Below, in pieces: positions 9,580-19,522 of a stretch of DNA of 64,000 nucleotides. Under the pieces are notes generated by a model. That model ran no database searches, had not been told where the DNA came from, and saw only the letters and a program-made list of their open reading frames with translations. Position 1 is the stretch's first letter, and each line of letters begins with the position of its first letter. A program made the translations under genes and the position numbers. Source of the DNA: Streptomyces thinghirensis (GTDB lineage: Bacteria > Actinomycetota > Actinomycetia > Streptomycetales > Streptomycetaceae); contig JAKFGP010000008.1 in NCBI GenBank assembly GCA_021502835.1, forward strand, positions 62,001-126,000, given 5' to 3'.

Positions 9580-10747
9580 GCATTTGCAGGCCGGCTCACC
9601 GCCGCGCCGGAAACCGCGGCCGGAAGCCTCTCCGGGCGACGCCGCAAGGAGATCGTCGCGGTGCTGCTGTTCAGCGGCGGCCCCATCTTCGGGTTACCAT
9701 CCGCTGTCGGTGTTCGGGATCGACCGCCAGGACGCAGGCGTGCCGCGCTACCGGCTGCTGTGCGCAAGCGAGGAGGGCCGCTACGGACTTACCGAGGAGG
9801 CCTGGAACTCACCGCGCCTGGGGCCTGGGCGATCTCCAGGCCGGCACCGTCGTGGTGCCCGCCTGGCGGTCGATCACCTCCGCCACGGAGGGCGCGCTCG
9901 ACGCCCTGCGCCGCGCGCACGAGGAGGCGCCCGCGATCGAGCTGTGCACCAGCGCCTTCGTACTCGCAGCGACGAGCCTGCTCGGCCGCCCCGCGACCAC
10001 CCACTGGATGTACGCGCCGACGCTGGCCAAGCGCTATCCGTCAGTGCACGTCGATCCGCGCGAGCTGTTCGTGGACGACGGCGACGTGCTGACGTCGGCG
10101 GGCGCGGCCCCGGCATCGACGTACACTGCACGGTGCGCACGGACCACGGCAACGAGGCGGCCGGCGCCTTCTGGCCCGCCGCCTGGTGGTCCCGCCGCGC
10201 CGCTCAATTGACCAGGAGCGCTACCTCGACAGGTCTTTACCGGAGGAGATCGGCGCCGACCCGCTCGCCGAGGTCGTGGGCGAACTTCCACGAGCAGTTC
10301 GACGTGGAACGCTGGCGGCCCGCGCGGCCATGAACCGCCGCACCTTCGACCGCCGCTTCCCGCTCGCTCACCGGCAGCGCCCCGCTGCAGTGGCTGATCA
10401 CCCAGCGGGTGCTCCAGGCCGCGGCGCCTGCTGGAGACGTCCGACTACTCGGCGGTGGACGAGGTCGCGGGCCACTACCCGGCTTCCGCTCCCCGGTGGC
10501 ACTGCGCGGCCACTTCCGCCGCCAGCTCGGTTCGTCCCCGGCCGCCTACCGGGCCGCCTACCGGGCCCGCCGCCTGGTGGCGACCGTCCGGTGGCCCCAG
10601 GCCGGCACCGAAGGCCTCCCGGGTTCCCCGTCCGCCCGAGCCGCCGCCTGCTGCGAGCGCCGTCCCGTACCAGACCCGCCGCAGCGCACCGCCGATGCCG
10701 ACGGCGGCGAAACCTGCCAGGTAGCGCGGCGCGCCGTAGTGACGTGA
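9580..10747 (+). CDS. adpA: Developmental regulator AdpA (BldH), DJ-1/PfpI plus AraC domains
   Basis: Pleiotropic activator of morphogenesis and secondary metabolism. The N-terminal DJ-1/PfpI-like dimerisation domain begins SGRRRKEIVAVLLFSGGPIF and FGIDRQDAGVPRYRLL. The C-terminal AraC/XylS HTH contains RRTFDRRF, PLQWLITQRVLQA and SPVALRGHFRRQLGSSPAAY. The C-terminus is ARRAVVT. The first ~15 codons do not match a clear ATG, so the start is approximate. Indels are frequent (near 9695, 9770, 9825, 9925, 10105, 10165, 10280, 10330, 10420, 10490). A TTA leucine codon joins the two domains, the hallmark of adpA. From memory SCO2792; orn follows directly as in S. coelicolor. Confidence 0.93.
10237..10239 (+). 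promoter_or_regulatory. TTA codon of adpA (bldA dependence)
   Basis: Within the frame D-R-S-L-P-E-E-I between the DJ-1 and AraC domains, the Leu is encoded by tta. TTA is read only by the bldA tRNA in Streptomyces; adpA is the established principal target. Confidence 0.9.
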
Positions 10748-10757
10748 CGACTTGGAG

Positions 10758-10787
10758 CGCCGGGCGGGCCGTCCAGCCCGTCCGGCG
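10758..10787 (+). terminator. Hairpin terminator after adpA
   Basis: A 12-bp inverted repeat cgccgggcgggc / gcccgtccggcg (one G-T pair) with loop cgtcca, 10 nt after the adpA stop and followed by ttcgagc. Confidence 0.75.
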
Positions 10788-10896
10788 TTCGAGCAGCAGG
10801 CCGTCAGGCCGAAGCGGGGCCCGGCCGGGGCAGCCCCGGCGAGGCCGCGCCGACGCCGAAGGACCGGACGGCGGACGTCAACCGTAGGGTGTCCGC

Positions 10897-11479
10897 ATGA
10901 ACGATCACGCCAAGGTGTGGATCGACTGCGAGATGACCGGCCTCTCGCTGTCCGACGACGCTCTCATCGAGGTGGCCGCCCTCGTCACCGACTCCGAGAG
11001 CTGAACATCCTCGGCGAAGGTGTCGACATCGTCGTCGTCCGCCGGAGCGGGCCCTGGAGACGATGCCGGAGGTGGTCGTCGAACGCGTCCGGCCTGCTCG
11101 CCGAGCTCGACGGCGGCACGACGTTGGCGGACGCCGAGGCGCAGGTCCTGGCCTACGTCCGGGAGCACGTGAAGAAGGCCAGCAAGGCCCGCTGTGCGGC
11201 AACTCGGTCGGCACCGACGCGGCTTCCTGCTGAGGACATGGCGACGCTGGAGGACGCCGCACGGATCGTCGACGTCTCCTCGATCAAGGAGCTGGCCCGC
11301 CGCTGGTACCCGAGGAAAGCCGCCCAGCAGTCCGGAAGAACGTAACCACCGGGCGCTCGCCGACATCCGCGAATCCATCGCCGAACTGCGCTACTACCAG
11401 GAAGCGTCTTCGTCGCAGCCCGGTCAACTCCGAAACCGCCAAGGCGATCGCCGCGAAGCACGTCGTGCAGGCCCGGTAA
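10897..11479 (+). CDS. orn: Oligoribonuclease (3'-5' exoribonuclease)
   Basis: Degrades di- to pentanucleotides, including pGpG from cyclic-di-GMP breakdown. The start [12 protein letters not shown] carries the DEDD exonuclease motif I (D and E). Motif II is around LCGNSVGTD, and motif III around [18 protein letters not shown], with the DEDDh His/Asp. The C-terminus is [11 protein letters not shown]. About 195-200 residues, the normal length. Indels near 11000, 11040, 11085, 11190, 11215, 11325 and 11425. The position immediately after adpA matches the known Streptomyces adpA-ornA order (ornA, SCO2793). Confidence 0.92.
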
Positions 11480-11533
11480 CAGCACGTCGATGCGGGCCGG
11501 TAACAGCGCGCCGTGCAGGCCGGTAAAGGCGTG
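11466..11533 (+). repeat. Short imperfect triple repeat at the orn stop
   Basis: Three ~20-nt units of the form tgcaggcccggtaacagc recur at 11466, 11491 and 11514 with small changes. The first includes the orn stop codon. It may reflect slippage or an assembly artefact. Confidence 0.6.
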
Positions 11534-11605
11534 CGCGAGCACCTTCGGACCCTGTACACTTTCTCCAGCCAGTCCGGGGACACCACCCGGTTCGAACCGG
11601 CCATG

Positions 11606-11680
11606 GTCAGGTGTAACTCAGTGGTAGAGCACCTGGTTAGCCAGATCCAGGTGGCGCCGAGTCAAGTCCGTCACTCACCT
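11606..11680 (+). tRNA. Probable tRNA-His (GTG), damaged by sequence errors
   Basis: The region contains D-arm ctcagtggtagagc, anticodon stem cctgg/ccagg, T-arm agtcaagtccgt and the acceptor 3' part cactcacc, which together match Streptomyces tRNA-His. The 5' acceptor reads gtcaggtg rather than gtgggtg, and the anticodon loop (ttagccagat) is three bases too long and does not show GTG. I take this as read error, since the position downstream of orn fits tRNA-His. Confidence 0.65.
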
Positions 11681-11689
11681 GATCCGTCA

Positions 11690-11719
11690 GCCGGTGACCT
11701 TCGCGAGAAGGTCACCGGC
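11690..11719. terminator. Strong bidirectional hairpin between tRNA-His and cebR
   Basis: Perfect 13-bp inverted repeat gccggtgaccttc / gaaggtcaccggc with tetraloop gcga, placed between the convergent tRNA-His and cebR genes. Confidence 0.85.
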
Positions 11720-11774
11720 CAGCCCTCGCCCACCGAGACCGACGACGAGGCCGCGCGGCTTCGGTAGCCCCAGG

Positions 11775-12876
11775 AGGCCGCAACGGCTGCCCGCCTCCCC
11801 GCCGGGGCGTCCACGACGACGCCCGCTCCACCAGTTCCGTCGGCAGCACCTGGTGCCGCTCCATGCCGAGGCCGCCGGGCAATGGTCCGCGATCTCGGTG
11901 AGCAGCAGGTCTATCATCGCGCAGCCCATCTCCTCCGATGGGCTGGCGGACACTGGTGAGCGGCGGCTCCGTAGTGGCCAGGCGATGGCCGGTCGTCATG
12001 TCGACAGCGCAAAATCGTCCGGGATGCGCCGGCCCGCCTGGCGCGGGCCTGGCGACGACGCGGTGACGTCGAGCCGGCGAAGACGGCGTCCAGGTCGAGG
12101 CGGCGGCGCGGCGGCTCCACCGCGCGCTGCGCGCCGCCCTCCGTGAAGTCCCCCGCCTCGATCAGCCGCTCGTCCGCGCCGTGGCCGCGTCGCGCAGGGC
12201 CTCGCGGTATCGACACGGCGCTGGGCACCGTAGACGTCGAGGCGGCCGGTGATGTGCGCGATGTGGCGGCGGCCTCGAGGACAGCAGGTGTTCGACGGCC
12301 GAGCAGGCGCCACCATGGTGTCGATCCACCGACGCCAGCAGCGACTCAGGCCGAGCGCGGGCCGCCCCGTCCGCGAGGTCTACCAGCTGGGACGGCAGGT
12401 CGGGCAGCAACGCTGAGTCGTCGGCGTGCACCGAAGCCAGCAGGACGCCGTCCACGCGGTGCGCGGCCGGGTACTGGGCGAATCGCTACGCGCTCGGTCG
12501 CTGCCGCGAAGATCAGCAGCACCCAGTTGCATCTCGGTGTCCAGGGCAGTTCGGACCCGACACCCTTCAGCATATCCAGAAGTACGGTTCCGCGAAGAAG
12601 CAGGTCTCCGGCTCAGGCCACCACCAGCGCGATGGCGTCCGTACAGTTGGCGGCCAGGGCGCGGGCCGCCGTGTTCCAGAACGTAGCCGAGTTCCGCGAC
12701 CGCCGCCTCCACCGCCGCCCGGGTCGGCGTCGCTGACCCGGGGCAGAGCCGTTGATCACCCGGGACACCGTTCTCCTGCCGACGCCGCCCGTGCCGCCAC
12801 CTCTCCGGGGGTGGAGCCGGCTACGCGCCGCCCACGCGCTCCGTAGCTTGCCTTCAGCTCCGCCTCCCGTCGGCAC
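11775..12876 (-). CDS. cebR: LacI-family repressor CebR
   Basis: Cellobiose-responsive repressor of cebEFG and bglC. The N-terminal LacI HTH is visible as VAARAGVGRRTVSRVINGS across an indel, then AAVAELGYV (hinge) and a periplasmic-binding-like effector domain (CTDAIALVVAEPE, YFLDMLKGVGSEL, HRVDGVLLASVHADDS). A C-terminal LPTELVERASS is the usual LacI end. Both the exact start (before 12876) and stop (near 11775) are uncertain because of about ten indels. Divergent from cebE across a 350-nt region holding a CebR-type palindrome. From memory SCO2794. Confidence 0.85.
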
Positions 12877-13226
12877 CCCCGCACTCTGCGGCTGGCCTGG
12901 GGTTTAACAGGCCGGTCGGGGTGTATAGCTGAGCCAGCTCCAGGCCACCGCCGCCCGCCGTGGGAGGTGCGCGCGACGCACGCTCGCGGCGTCCAGTTAA
13001 CAGGCCGATAACTGAACGCATTTCGTCGCGTCCGCGCCCGCTGGCACCCCGCCCGGACCGACGACTCTTCCACACATCACTTGCCGGGAGCGCTCCACAC
13101 TACCTGGCACACACACATCCCGCGCACGTTTCCCCGCCCGAGCCGCAGCGTCGAACGAACCACATGAAGCAGCGGGCCCAACCGGTAGTTGGCCGGGGGT
13201 CGGCGTCAGGGCAACAGGAGGACGCA
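12877..13226. other. Divergent cebR-cebE promoter region
   Basis: Gene-free 350 nt between divergent cebR and cebE. It contains the CebR-type palindrome at 13085-13097, ~130 nt before cebE, and a ribosome-binding sequence caggagg just before the cebE ATG. No other signal recognised. Confidence 0.6.
13085..13097. promoter_or_regulatory. CebR operator upstream of cebE
   Basis: cgggagcgctcca agrees with the CebR box tgggagcgctccca apart from one missing and one changed base. It sits ~130 nt upstream of the cebE start. The missing C may be a read error. LacI-type repressors bind such gagcgctc-centred palindromes. Confidence 0.75.
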
Positions 13227-14554
13227 ATGCGAGCAGCACGTAATCGATCCGCCCGCAAGGCGGTGGTCGTCGCGGCCATCGCGTCGCTGGAGCGCCGGGC
13301 TGCTGGCCGGCTGCGCCGACGACGGCAACGGCGAGGAGCAGCTCGTCGTCGGGCGACAGCGGCAACAAGACCACCATCACCCTCGGCCTGTTCGGCACCA
13401 TGGAAGCTTCAAGGAGGCGGACCTCTACGAGGAGTACGAGCTCAACCCCGACATCAACATCGAGGAGACCGTCACCGAGCGGAACGAGTACTACCCCGCT
13501 CTGGTCGCCACCTCACCACCGAAGAGCGGCCTCCAGGACACCGATCCAGGCCATCGAGGTCGGCAACATAGCCGAGGTCGTCGCGACCCAGGCGGACAAG
13601 TTCGCCGACATGGCCAAGGTCGAGGGCGTCCAGCCGAGCAGCTGGCTGGACTGGAAGTGGAAGCGGGGCGTCACCAAGGACGGCCAGGCGGTCGGCCTCG
13701 GCACCGACATCGGCCCGATGGCCATCTGCTACCGCAAGGACCTCTTAGAAGGCGGGCCTGCCGACCGACCGCGAGCGAGTCAGCGCGCTGTGGAGCCGGG
13801 GACTGGAAGAGTTCGTCGAGACCGGCGAGAAGTACGAAGAGGTGCGCAGCAAGGACACCTACTTCATGGCCTCGATCCCGGCGGTCTGATCCAGCGCCAT
13901 CCTCAGCAGTGAGGAGGAGAAGTTCCTACGACTCCTCCGGCGAGGTCATCTACAAGACCAACCCGGCCGTCAAGGACCGCCTTCGACCCTGACCGCGGAG
14001 GCGCGGAGAAGGGCCTGGTCCAGGCGCAGACCCAGTTCCAACCGGCCTGGGAACAGACCATCTCCAACAACCTGTTCACCACCGCAGCCTGCCCGCCGTG
14101 GATGATCGGCACCATCAAGGGCAAGTCCCAGCCCGGGCGGCCGGCAAGTCGAGGACGTGGCCGTGGCTCCGAGTCCGGCAACTGGGGCGGCTCCTTCCTG
14201 GGCGATACCCAAGGCGGCAAGAACGTGAAGGAGGCGCAGAAGCTGGTCGCCTGGCTGACCGCGCCGGAGCAGCAGGCCAAGCTGTTCGCCGTGCAGGGCA
14301 GCTTCCCGAGCGCCCGGCCGCCTACAAGCTTCCCCGGGTGACGGACGCGAAGAACGAGATGACCGGTGCCGCGCCGATCGGTGACATCTTCGCCAAGGCC
14401 GCCGAGGCCATCCGGCCCAGGTGATCGGCCCGAAGGACCAGATCATCCAGCGGGGTCTGACCGACAACGGCGTCATCCTCGTCACCCAGGGCAAGTCGCC
14501 CGAGGAGGCCTGGAGAACGCCACCGAGACCATCGACAGCAACCTGGAGAAGTGA
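13227..14554 (+). CDS. cebE: Cellobiose/cellotriose-binding lipoprotein CebE
   Basis: Extracellular solute-binding protein of a CUT1 sugar ABC importer. Starts MRAARNRSARKAVVVAAIAS with a lipobox ending GLLAGC (lipid-attached Cys near residue 29). The mature part has TITLGLFGT, IEETVTERNEYYPAL, YRKDLL and a C-terminal ENATETIDSNLEK. About 440 residues when at least ten indels (13290-14510) are repaired. An in-frame TTA codon appears at 13745-13747 in KDLLEG. First gene of cebEFG; the shared ATPase MsiK is not in the window. From memory SCO2795. Confidence 0.87.
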
Positions 14555-14559
14555 CCGGA

Positions 14560-15563
14560 ATGACCACCCGGCACGACACCGCCGCGCCCCCGAGAAGGGG
14601 GCGCGGCCCACTCGACCGCCCGGTGACGCGGTCCCCGACGAGGTGGCCAGGAAACGGGCCGGCTCTCCCGCCGCTGGCAGCAGGACATGCGCTGGAGCCC
14701 GTACGCGTTCGTCGCACCGTTCTTCGTGTTCTTCGCCGCGTTCGGCCTGTTCCCGCTGATCTACACCGGCTGGGCCTCGCTGCACACGGTGGAGCTGACG
14801 GCGCCCACCGACATGGCGTGGACGGGCCTGGACAACTACACCAGGATCTTCGACGACGACTTCTTCTGGAACGCCGCGAAGAACACGCTGACCATCGGCA
14901 TCATCTCCACGGTGCCGCAGCTGATGATGGCGATGGGCCTGGCGCACATCCTCAACTACAAGCTGCGCGGCTCCACCTTCTACCGCGTCATCATGCTCGC
15001 GCCGTACGCCACGTCGATCGCCGCCGCCGCTGGTCTTCGTACTGCTCTTCGGCCGCGACTACGGCACTGATCAACTGGGTTCTCGACTCGGTGGGCCTGG
15101 GCGAGGTCGACTGGCAGAGGCGACAAGTGGGCGTCCCAGTTCGCCGTCTCGTCGATCGTCATCTGGCGCTGGACCGGCTGCAACGCGCTGATCTACCTGG
15201 CGGCGATGCAGGCGATCCCGCAGGACCTGTACTACGAGTCGGCGGCGTTGGACGGTGCCAGCCGGTGGCGGCAGTTCATCACGTCACGCTGCCCGCGCTG
15301 CGTCCGACGATCCTATTCCACGGTCGTCGTGTCGACCATCGGCGCCTCGCAGCTGTTCGGTGAGCCGCTGCTGTTCGACGCCAACGGGCGCCTCGGGCGG
15401 CGGCCAGCACCAGTTCCAGACGCTCGGCCTGTACCTGTACGAGCAGGGCTGGGTCAACCAGCACCTGGGCCGCGCCTCCGCGATCGCCTGGACGATGTTC
15501 CTGATCCTCATCGTGATCGGGCTCGTCAACTACCGTCATCTCGCGCCGGCTGCGCGCCGGTAG
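14560..15563 (+). CDS. cebF: Cellobiose ABC transporter permease CebF
   Basis: CUT1 inner-membrane permease. A cytoplasmic N-terminus (MTTRHDTAAPP) is followed by MRWSPYAFVAPFFVFFAAFG and further helices; GIISTVPQLMMAMGLAHIL and MFLILIVIGLVNYVI are clear membrane segments. The EAA-type loop contacting the ATPase is visible as YYESAALDGASRWRQF. Starts 6 nt after cebE, and its TAG is 17 nt before cebG, so it is one operon. Indels near 14605, 14675, 15030-15115, 15280 and 15390. From memory SCO2796. Confidence 0.88.
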
Positions 15564-15579
15564 TTAAGGAGAACCGGCC

Positions 15580-16487
15580 GTGACGACGACCCTGACGGAC
15601 CCCCGGCCGAGCCGGTGTCCGCGCCCTCGCGGCGGCGCCGCCGGTCAAGGCGTCCCGGGCCGGCGAACGGCTGCACCGCCAGGCCGATCGCGTACATCAT
15701 CCTCGCCCTGTTCACCTCGGCTCGCTGTTCCCGCTGGTGTGGACGGCTATCGCCGCCTCCCGCGACAACCAGCGCCTGGCCCAGACCCCGCCGCCGCTCT
15801 GGTTCGGCTCCAACCTCTTCGACAAGCTGGAGATCGCCTGGACCGACGCCAACATGGGCGAGGCGATCCTCAACACCACGATCGTCGCGGGGATCTCCTC
15901 GGCCACCGTCGTCTTCATGGCGACGATCGCCGGCTTCGCCTTCGCCAAGCTGAAGTTCCGGGGGCGCAACGCGCTGATGCTGGTCGTGGTCGGCACGATG
16001 ATGGTGCCGCCGCAGCTCAGCGTCATCCCGCTGTACATGATGGTCGCCGAGCTGGACTGGTCCGACCAGCTCCAGGCGGTGATCTTCCCGTCCCTGGTCA
16101 GCGCGTTCGGCGTGTTCTTCATGCGGCAGTACCTGCTCCAGGCGCTGCCGGACGAGATCATCGAGGCCGCCCGGGTGGACGGTGCCAGCAGCTGGCGGGT
16201 GATCTGGCACGTGGTGTTCCCGACGGCGCGGCCCGCGATGGCCGTGCTGGGCATGCTGACGTTCGTGCAGGTGTGGAACGACTTCCTGTGGCCGTTCCTG
16301 GTGCTGACGCAGAACGGCAACCCGACCGTGCAGGTCGCGGTGGCGGGCCTCGGCAGCGGCTTCACCCCCGACCAGGCCCTGATCACGGCCGGCGCGCTGC
16401 TCGGCACGCTGCCCCTGCTGCTGGTCTTCGCGATCTTCGGCAAGCAGATCGTGGGCGGCATCATGCAGGGGCGCCGTCAGGGGCTGA
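15580..16487 (+). CDS. cebG: Cellobiose ABC transporter permease CebG
   Basis: Second CUT1 permease, ~300 residues from a GTG start (MTTTLTDPRPS) with ribosome site aaggag. Membrane segments include VAYIILALFTLGSLFPLVWT, TIAGFAFAKL and ALLGTLPLLLVFAIFGKQIV. The EAA loop reads EIIEAARVDGASSWRV. The frame is clean from ~15740 to ~16470; indels near 15615, 15645, 15715 and 16470. The stop is taken as TGA at 16485-16487. Followed by a strong hairpin before bglC. From memory SCO2797. Confidence 0.9.
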
Positions 16488-16500
16488 CGCCTCACCTCGA

Positions 16501-16528
16501 GGGGCCGGGTCACCGCCGCCCCGGCCCC
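16501..16528 (+). terminator. Terminator between cebG and bglC
   Basis: Perfect 9-bp stem ggggccggg / cccggcccc with a 10-nt loop. It separates cebEFG from bglC, which has its own operator. Confidence 0.75.
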
Positions 16529-16584
16529 GACCTCCCCTCGCCATCACTACACGTCGGTCTCTCACGACCCGTCACGACCTGCTA

Positions 16585-16598
16585 TGGGAGCGCTTCCA
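16585..16598. promoter_or_regulatory. CebR operator overlapping the bglC start codon
   Basis: tgggagcgcttcca matches the CebR palindrome with one changed base. Its last base is the A of the bglC ATG, so a bound repressor would cover the translation start as well as block transcription. Confidence 0.85.
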
Positions 16599-18036
16599 TG
16601 CTTGAGTCCGCAACGCCGGTGACCCCGGTGACCTTCCCCCTGCCTTCCTGTGGGGCGCCGCGACCTCGGCGTACCAGATCGAGGGCGCGGTGCGGGAGGA
16701 CGGCCGTACCCCTCGATCTGGGACACCTTCAGCCATACGCCGGGGAAGACGGCCGGTGGCGAGACCGGTGACATCGCTGTCGACCACTACCACCGCTACC
16801 GCGACGACGTGGCGCTGATGTCCGAGCTGGGTCTGGGCGCCTACCGCTTCTCCATCTCCTGGCCCTGGGTGCAGCCGACCGGCATGCGCCCCGCCGTCCA
16901 GCGCGGCCTGGACTTCTACCGACGTCTGGTGGACGAGCTGCTGGCCGCCGGGATCAAGCCGGCCGTCACCCTCTACCACTGGGACCTGCCGCAGGAGCTG
17001 GAGGACGCGGGCGGCTGGCCCGAGCGGGACACGGCGTACCGGTTCGCCGAGTACGCGCAGATCGTCGGCGAGGCACTCGGCGACCGGGTCGAGCAGTGGA
17101 TCACGCTCAACGAGCCGTGGTGCCGCCTTCCTGGGCTACGCCTCCGAGGTGCACGCGCCCCGGCCGTACCAGAACCGGCGGGCCTCGCTGCGCGCCGCGC
17201 ACCACCTGAACCTGGCGCACGGCCTGGGCACGGTGGCCCTGCGTTCGGTGATGCCGGCCCGCAACTCGGTGGCGATCAGCCTCAACACCTCCGTGGTCCG
17301 GCCGCTGTCGCAGCGGCCCGGGACCTGGCGGCGGCGCGGAAGATCGACGACCTGTCCGGTGGGATCTTCCACGGCCCGATCCTGCACGGCGCCCTATCCG
17401 GCCACCCTGCTGGAGGCGACGGCGTCGGTGATCGACTGGGCGCACGTCGAGGACGGCGACCTGGGCCTGATCCGCCAGCCGCTGGACGCCATCTGCCTCA
17501 ACTACTACACGCCCACCGTGGTGTCGGCGGCGGACGCGGACTCGCGCGCGCCGCGCGCCGACGGTCACGGCGCGAGTGACCACTCGCCGTGGCCGGCCGC
17601 GGAGGACGTGGCGTTCCACCAGCCGCCGGGCGAGCGTACGGAGATGGGCTGGAGCGTCGACCCGACCGGTCTGCACGAGCTGATCATGCGCTACGACCGC
17701 GAGGCTCCCGGCCTGCCGCTGTACATCAGCGAGAACGGCGCCGCCTACGACGACAAGCCCGGCGCGGACGGCACGGTGCACGACCCCGAGCGGGTCGCCT
17801 ACCTGGACGGCCACCTCCGGGCGGTGCGCCGGGCCATCGCCGACGGCGCCGACGTCCGCGGCTACTACCTGTGGTCCCTGATGGACAACTTCGAGTGGGC
17901 GTACGGCTACGAGAAGCGGTTCGGCGCGGTCTACGTCGACTACGTCTCCCAGCAGCGCACCCCGAAGTCGAGCGCCCTCTGGTACGGCCGCGCGGCCCGC
18001 ACGGCGACGCTGCCGCCGGTGGAGTCGGCCGAGTAG
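16598..18036 (+). CDS. bglC: Cytoplasmic beta-glucosidase BglC, GH1
   Basis: Hydrolyses imported cellobiose to glucose, which also removes the CebR inducer. The GH1 barrel begins [15 protein letters not shown]. The acid/base Glu lies in ITLNEPW (about residue 170), the nucleophile in YISENG (about 380). [14 protein letters not shown] is the typical C-terminal signature. About 480 residues. The only indels are near 16640, 16700, 17120-17150, 17315 and 17395. No signal peptide, so it is intracellular. The operator at its start and the upstream ceb genes define its role. From memory SCO2798. Confidence 0.93.
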
Positions 18037-18051
18037 GCCCTGTCTGAGGAA

Positions 18052-18075
18052 CCCCGGTGCCGGTGGGTACCGGGG
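18052..18075. terminator. Hairpin between bglC and histidine kinase gene
   Basis: 7-bp stem ccccggt/accgggg with a 10-nt loop between convergent genes. Confidence 0.65.
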
Positions 18076-18099
18076 TGTCAAGGAAGGGATCGGGGCCGA

Positions 18100-19522
18100 T
18101 TAATGGTCGCGGCCGGCCCGGACCGCCTGTGTCGGCGTCGGCGCATGGCCCTGCCTGCGGCGCCGTACCGCCCCCCCGGTGACCGCGCTGCCGGGCCGGC
18201 GCCGTCCGACCGTCCAGCTGGATCCAGATCCGCACCTCGGTGCCGCCGAGCACGGAGGAGCCGATCCGTACGTGTCCCCGCCCCGTCGACTCCGCCAGCC
18301 GGCGCACGATGTCCAGGCCGAGCCCGGTCGACCCGTCGTTGCCCGAGCCCCGGCCCCGGGCCATCGCCGCGGCGGGGTCGGGTATGCCGGGACCCGCGTC
18401 CGAGACGAGCACGATCACCGCCTCCTCGCCGTTGTGCAGGTCGACGGCGAAGGCCGTGCCCTCGGCGGTGTGCCGGAAGACATTGCCGAGCAGGGCGTCG
18501 AGGGAGGCGGCCAGGTCCGCGCGGGCCACGGGTATGCGCACCGGCCGGTCGGCGCCGGCCACCCGCCACTTGCGGCCCTCGTCCTCGGCGAGCGCGGACC
18601 AGAAACCCATCCGCTCCCGCACCACCTCGGCCGCGTCGCACCCGGCGCCGGGGCCGGCCGCGGCCGTCTGCGGTTTGGCGTCCCGGGCGGTGCGGATGAT
18701 CGTGTCGACCTCAGCGCTCCAACTGCTCGACGGCGGCCCGGGTCTGGTCGGCGGCCGGCCCGTCGCCGAGCGAGGCCGCGTTGAGCCGCAGCACGGTCAG
18801 CGGGGTACGCAGCCGGTGGGACAGGTCGGCGGCCAGCTCCCGTTCGTTGGCCAGCAGCTGGACGACCTGGTCGGCCATGGAGTTGAACGCGACCGCCGCG
18901 AGGCGCAGTTCGTTCGGTCCTCCTCCGGCACCCGGGCGCCCAGTTTCCCCTCGCCCAGCTCGTGCGCGCCCTCTACCAGGCGTTGCGCGGGCTGCACCAT
19001 GCGTATGCCCAGCCGGTCGGCGACCGCGACCGAGCCGACGATCAGGGCGGCACCGACCGCGGCGAGCACCGCCCAGGCCGTGCCGACGCCGTTGGTGACC
19101 TCGGACTCGGGGACGTAGACCTCGACGACGGCGATCTCGCCGGAGCTGAGCGCGACCGGCTGGAGCAGCGTGGAGCCGCCGGTCACTTCCGTGGTGGAGG
19201 CGCGGCCCATCTCGCGTACGGCGGCGATGTCCTCGTCGGTGGCGCGCTGCCGGCCGATGTCGGTGCCGCCGTTCTCCTGGCCGGACGCCGGTATGTGCAC
19301 GGCCATTCCGGCGTCCGAGCCCGCGGAGGCGACGACGCGCTCGAGCTGCTCGCGTTCGGTGGTGATGGACAGTGCCGGGGCGACGGCGGCGGCCTCCCGC
19401 TCCGCGTTGGAGAAGGCGCGGTCCCGGGCCATCTCCCGGATGACCAGTCCGAGCGGGACCGCGAAGGCGACCACCACCATCGCGGTGACCGCCAGCGACA
19501 CCTTGACCAGGGCCCATCTCAT
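18100..19522 (-). CDS. Two-component sensor histidine kinase
   Basis: Membrane kinase of ~475 residues, starting MRWALVKVSLAVTAMVVVAF. Two membrane helices (residues ~5-28 and ~150-172, AVLAAVGAALIVGSVAVADRL) flank an extracytoplasmic sensor. HAMP, DHp (LAADLSHRLRTPLTVLRLNA with the phospho-accepting His) and HATPase (NVFRHTAEG, SDAGPGIP, GLGLDIVRRLAE) domains follow. The C-terminal ~35 residues are disordered and end GRDH. Indels near 18915 and 18715 only. Its ATG overlaps the regulator's TGA (ATGA), a coupled pair. The signal is unknown; convergent with bglC. Confidence 0.9.

Noticed and set aside
11606..11680. tRNA gene ruled a pseudo-tRNA
   Set aside because: The deviations (acceptor, anticodon loop) are of the same kind as the indels in nearby orn; position and T-arm fit tRNA-His.
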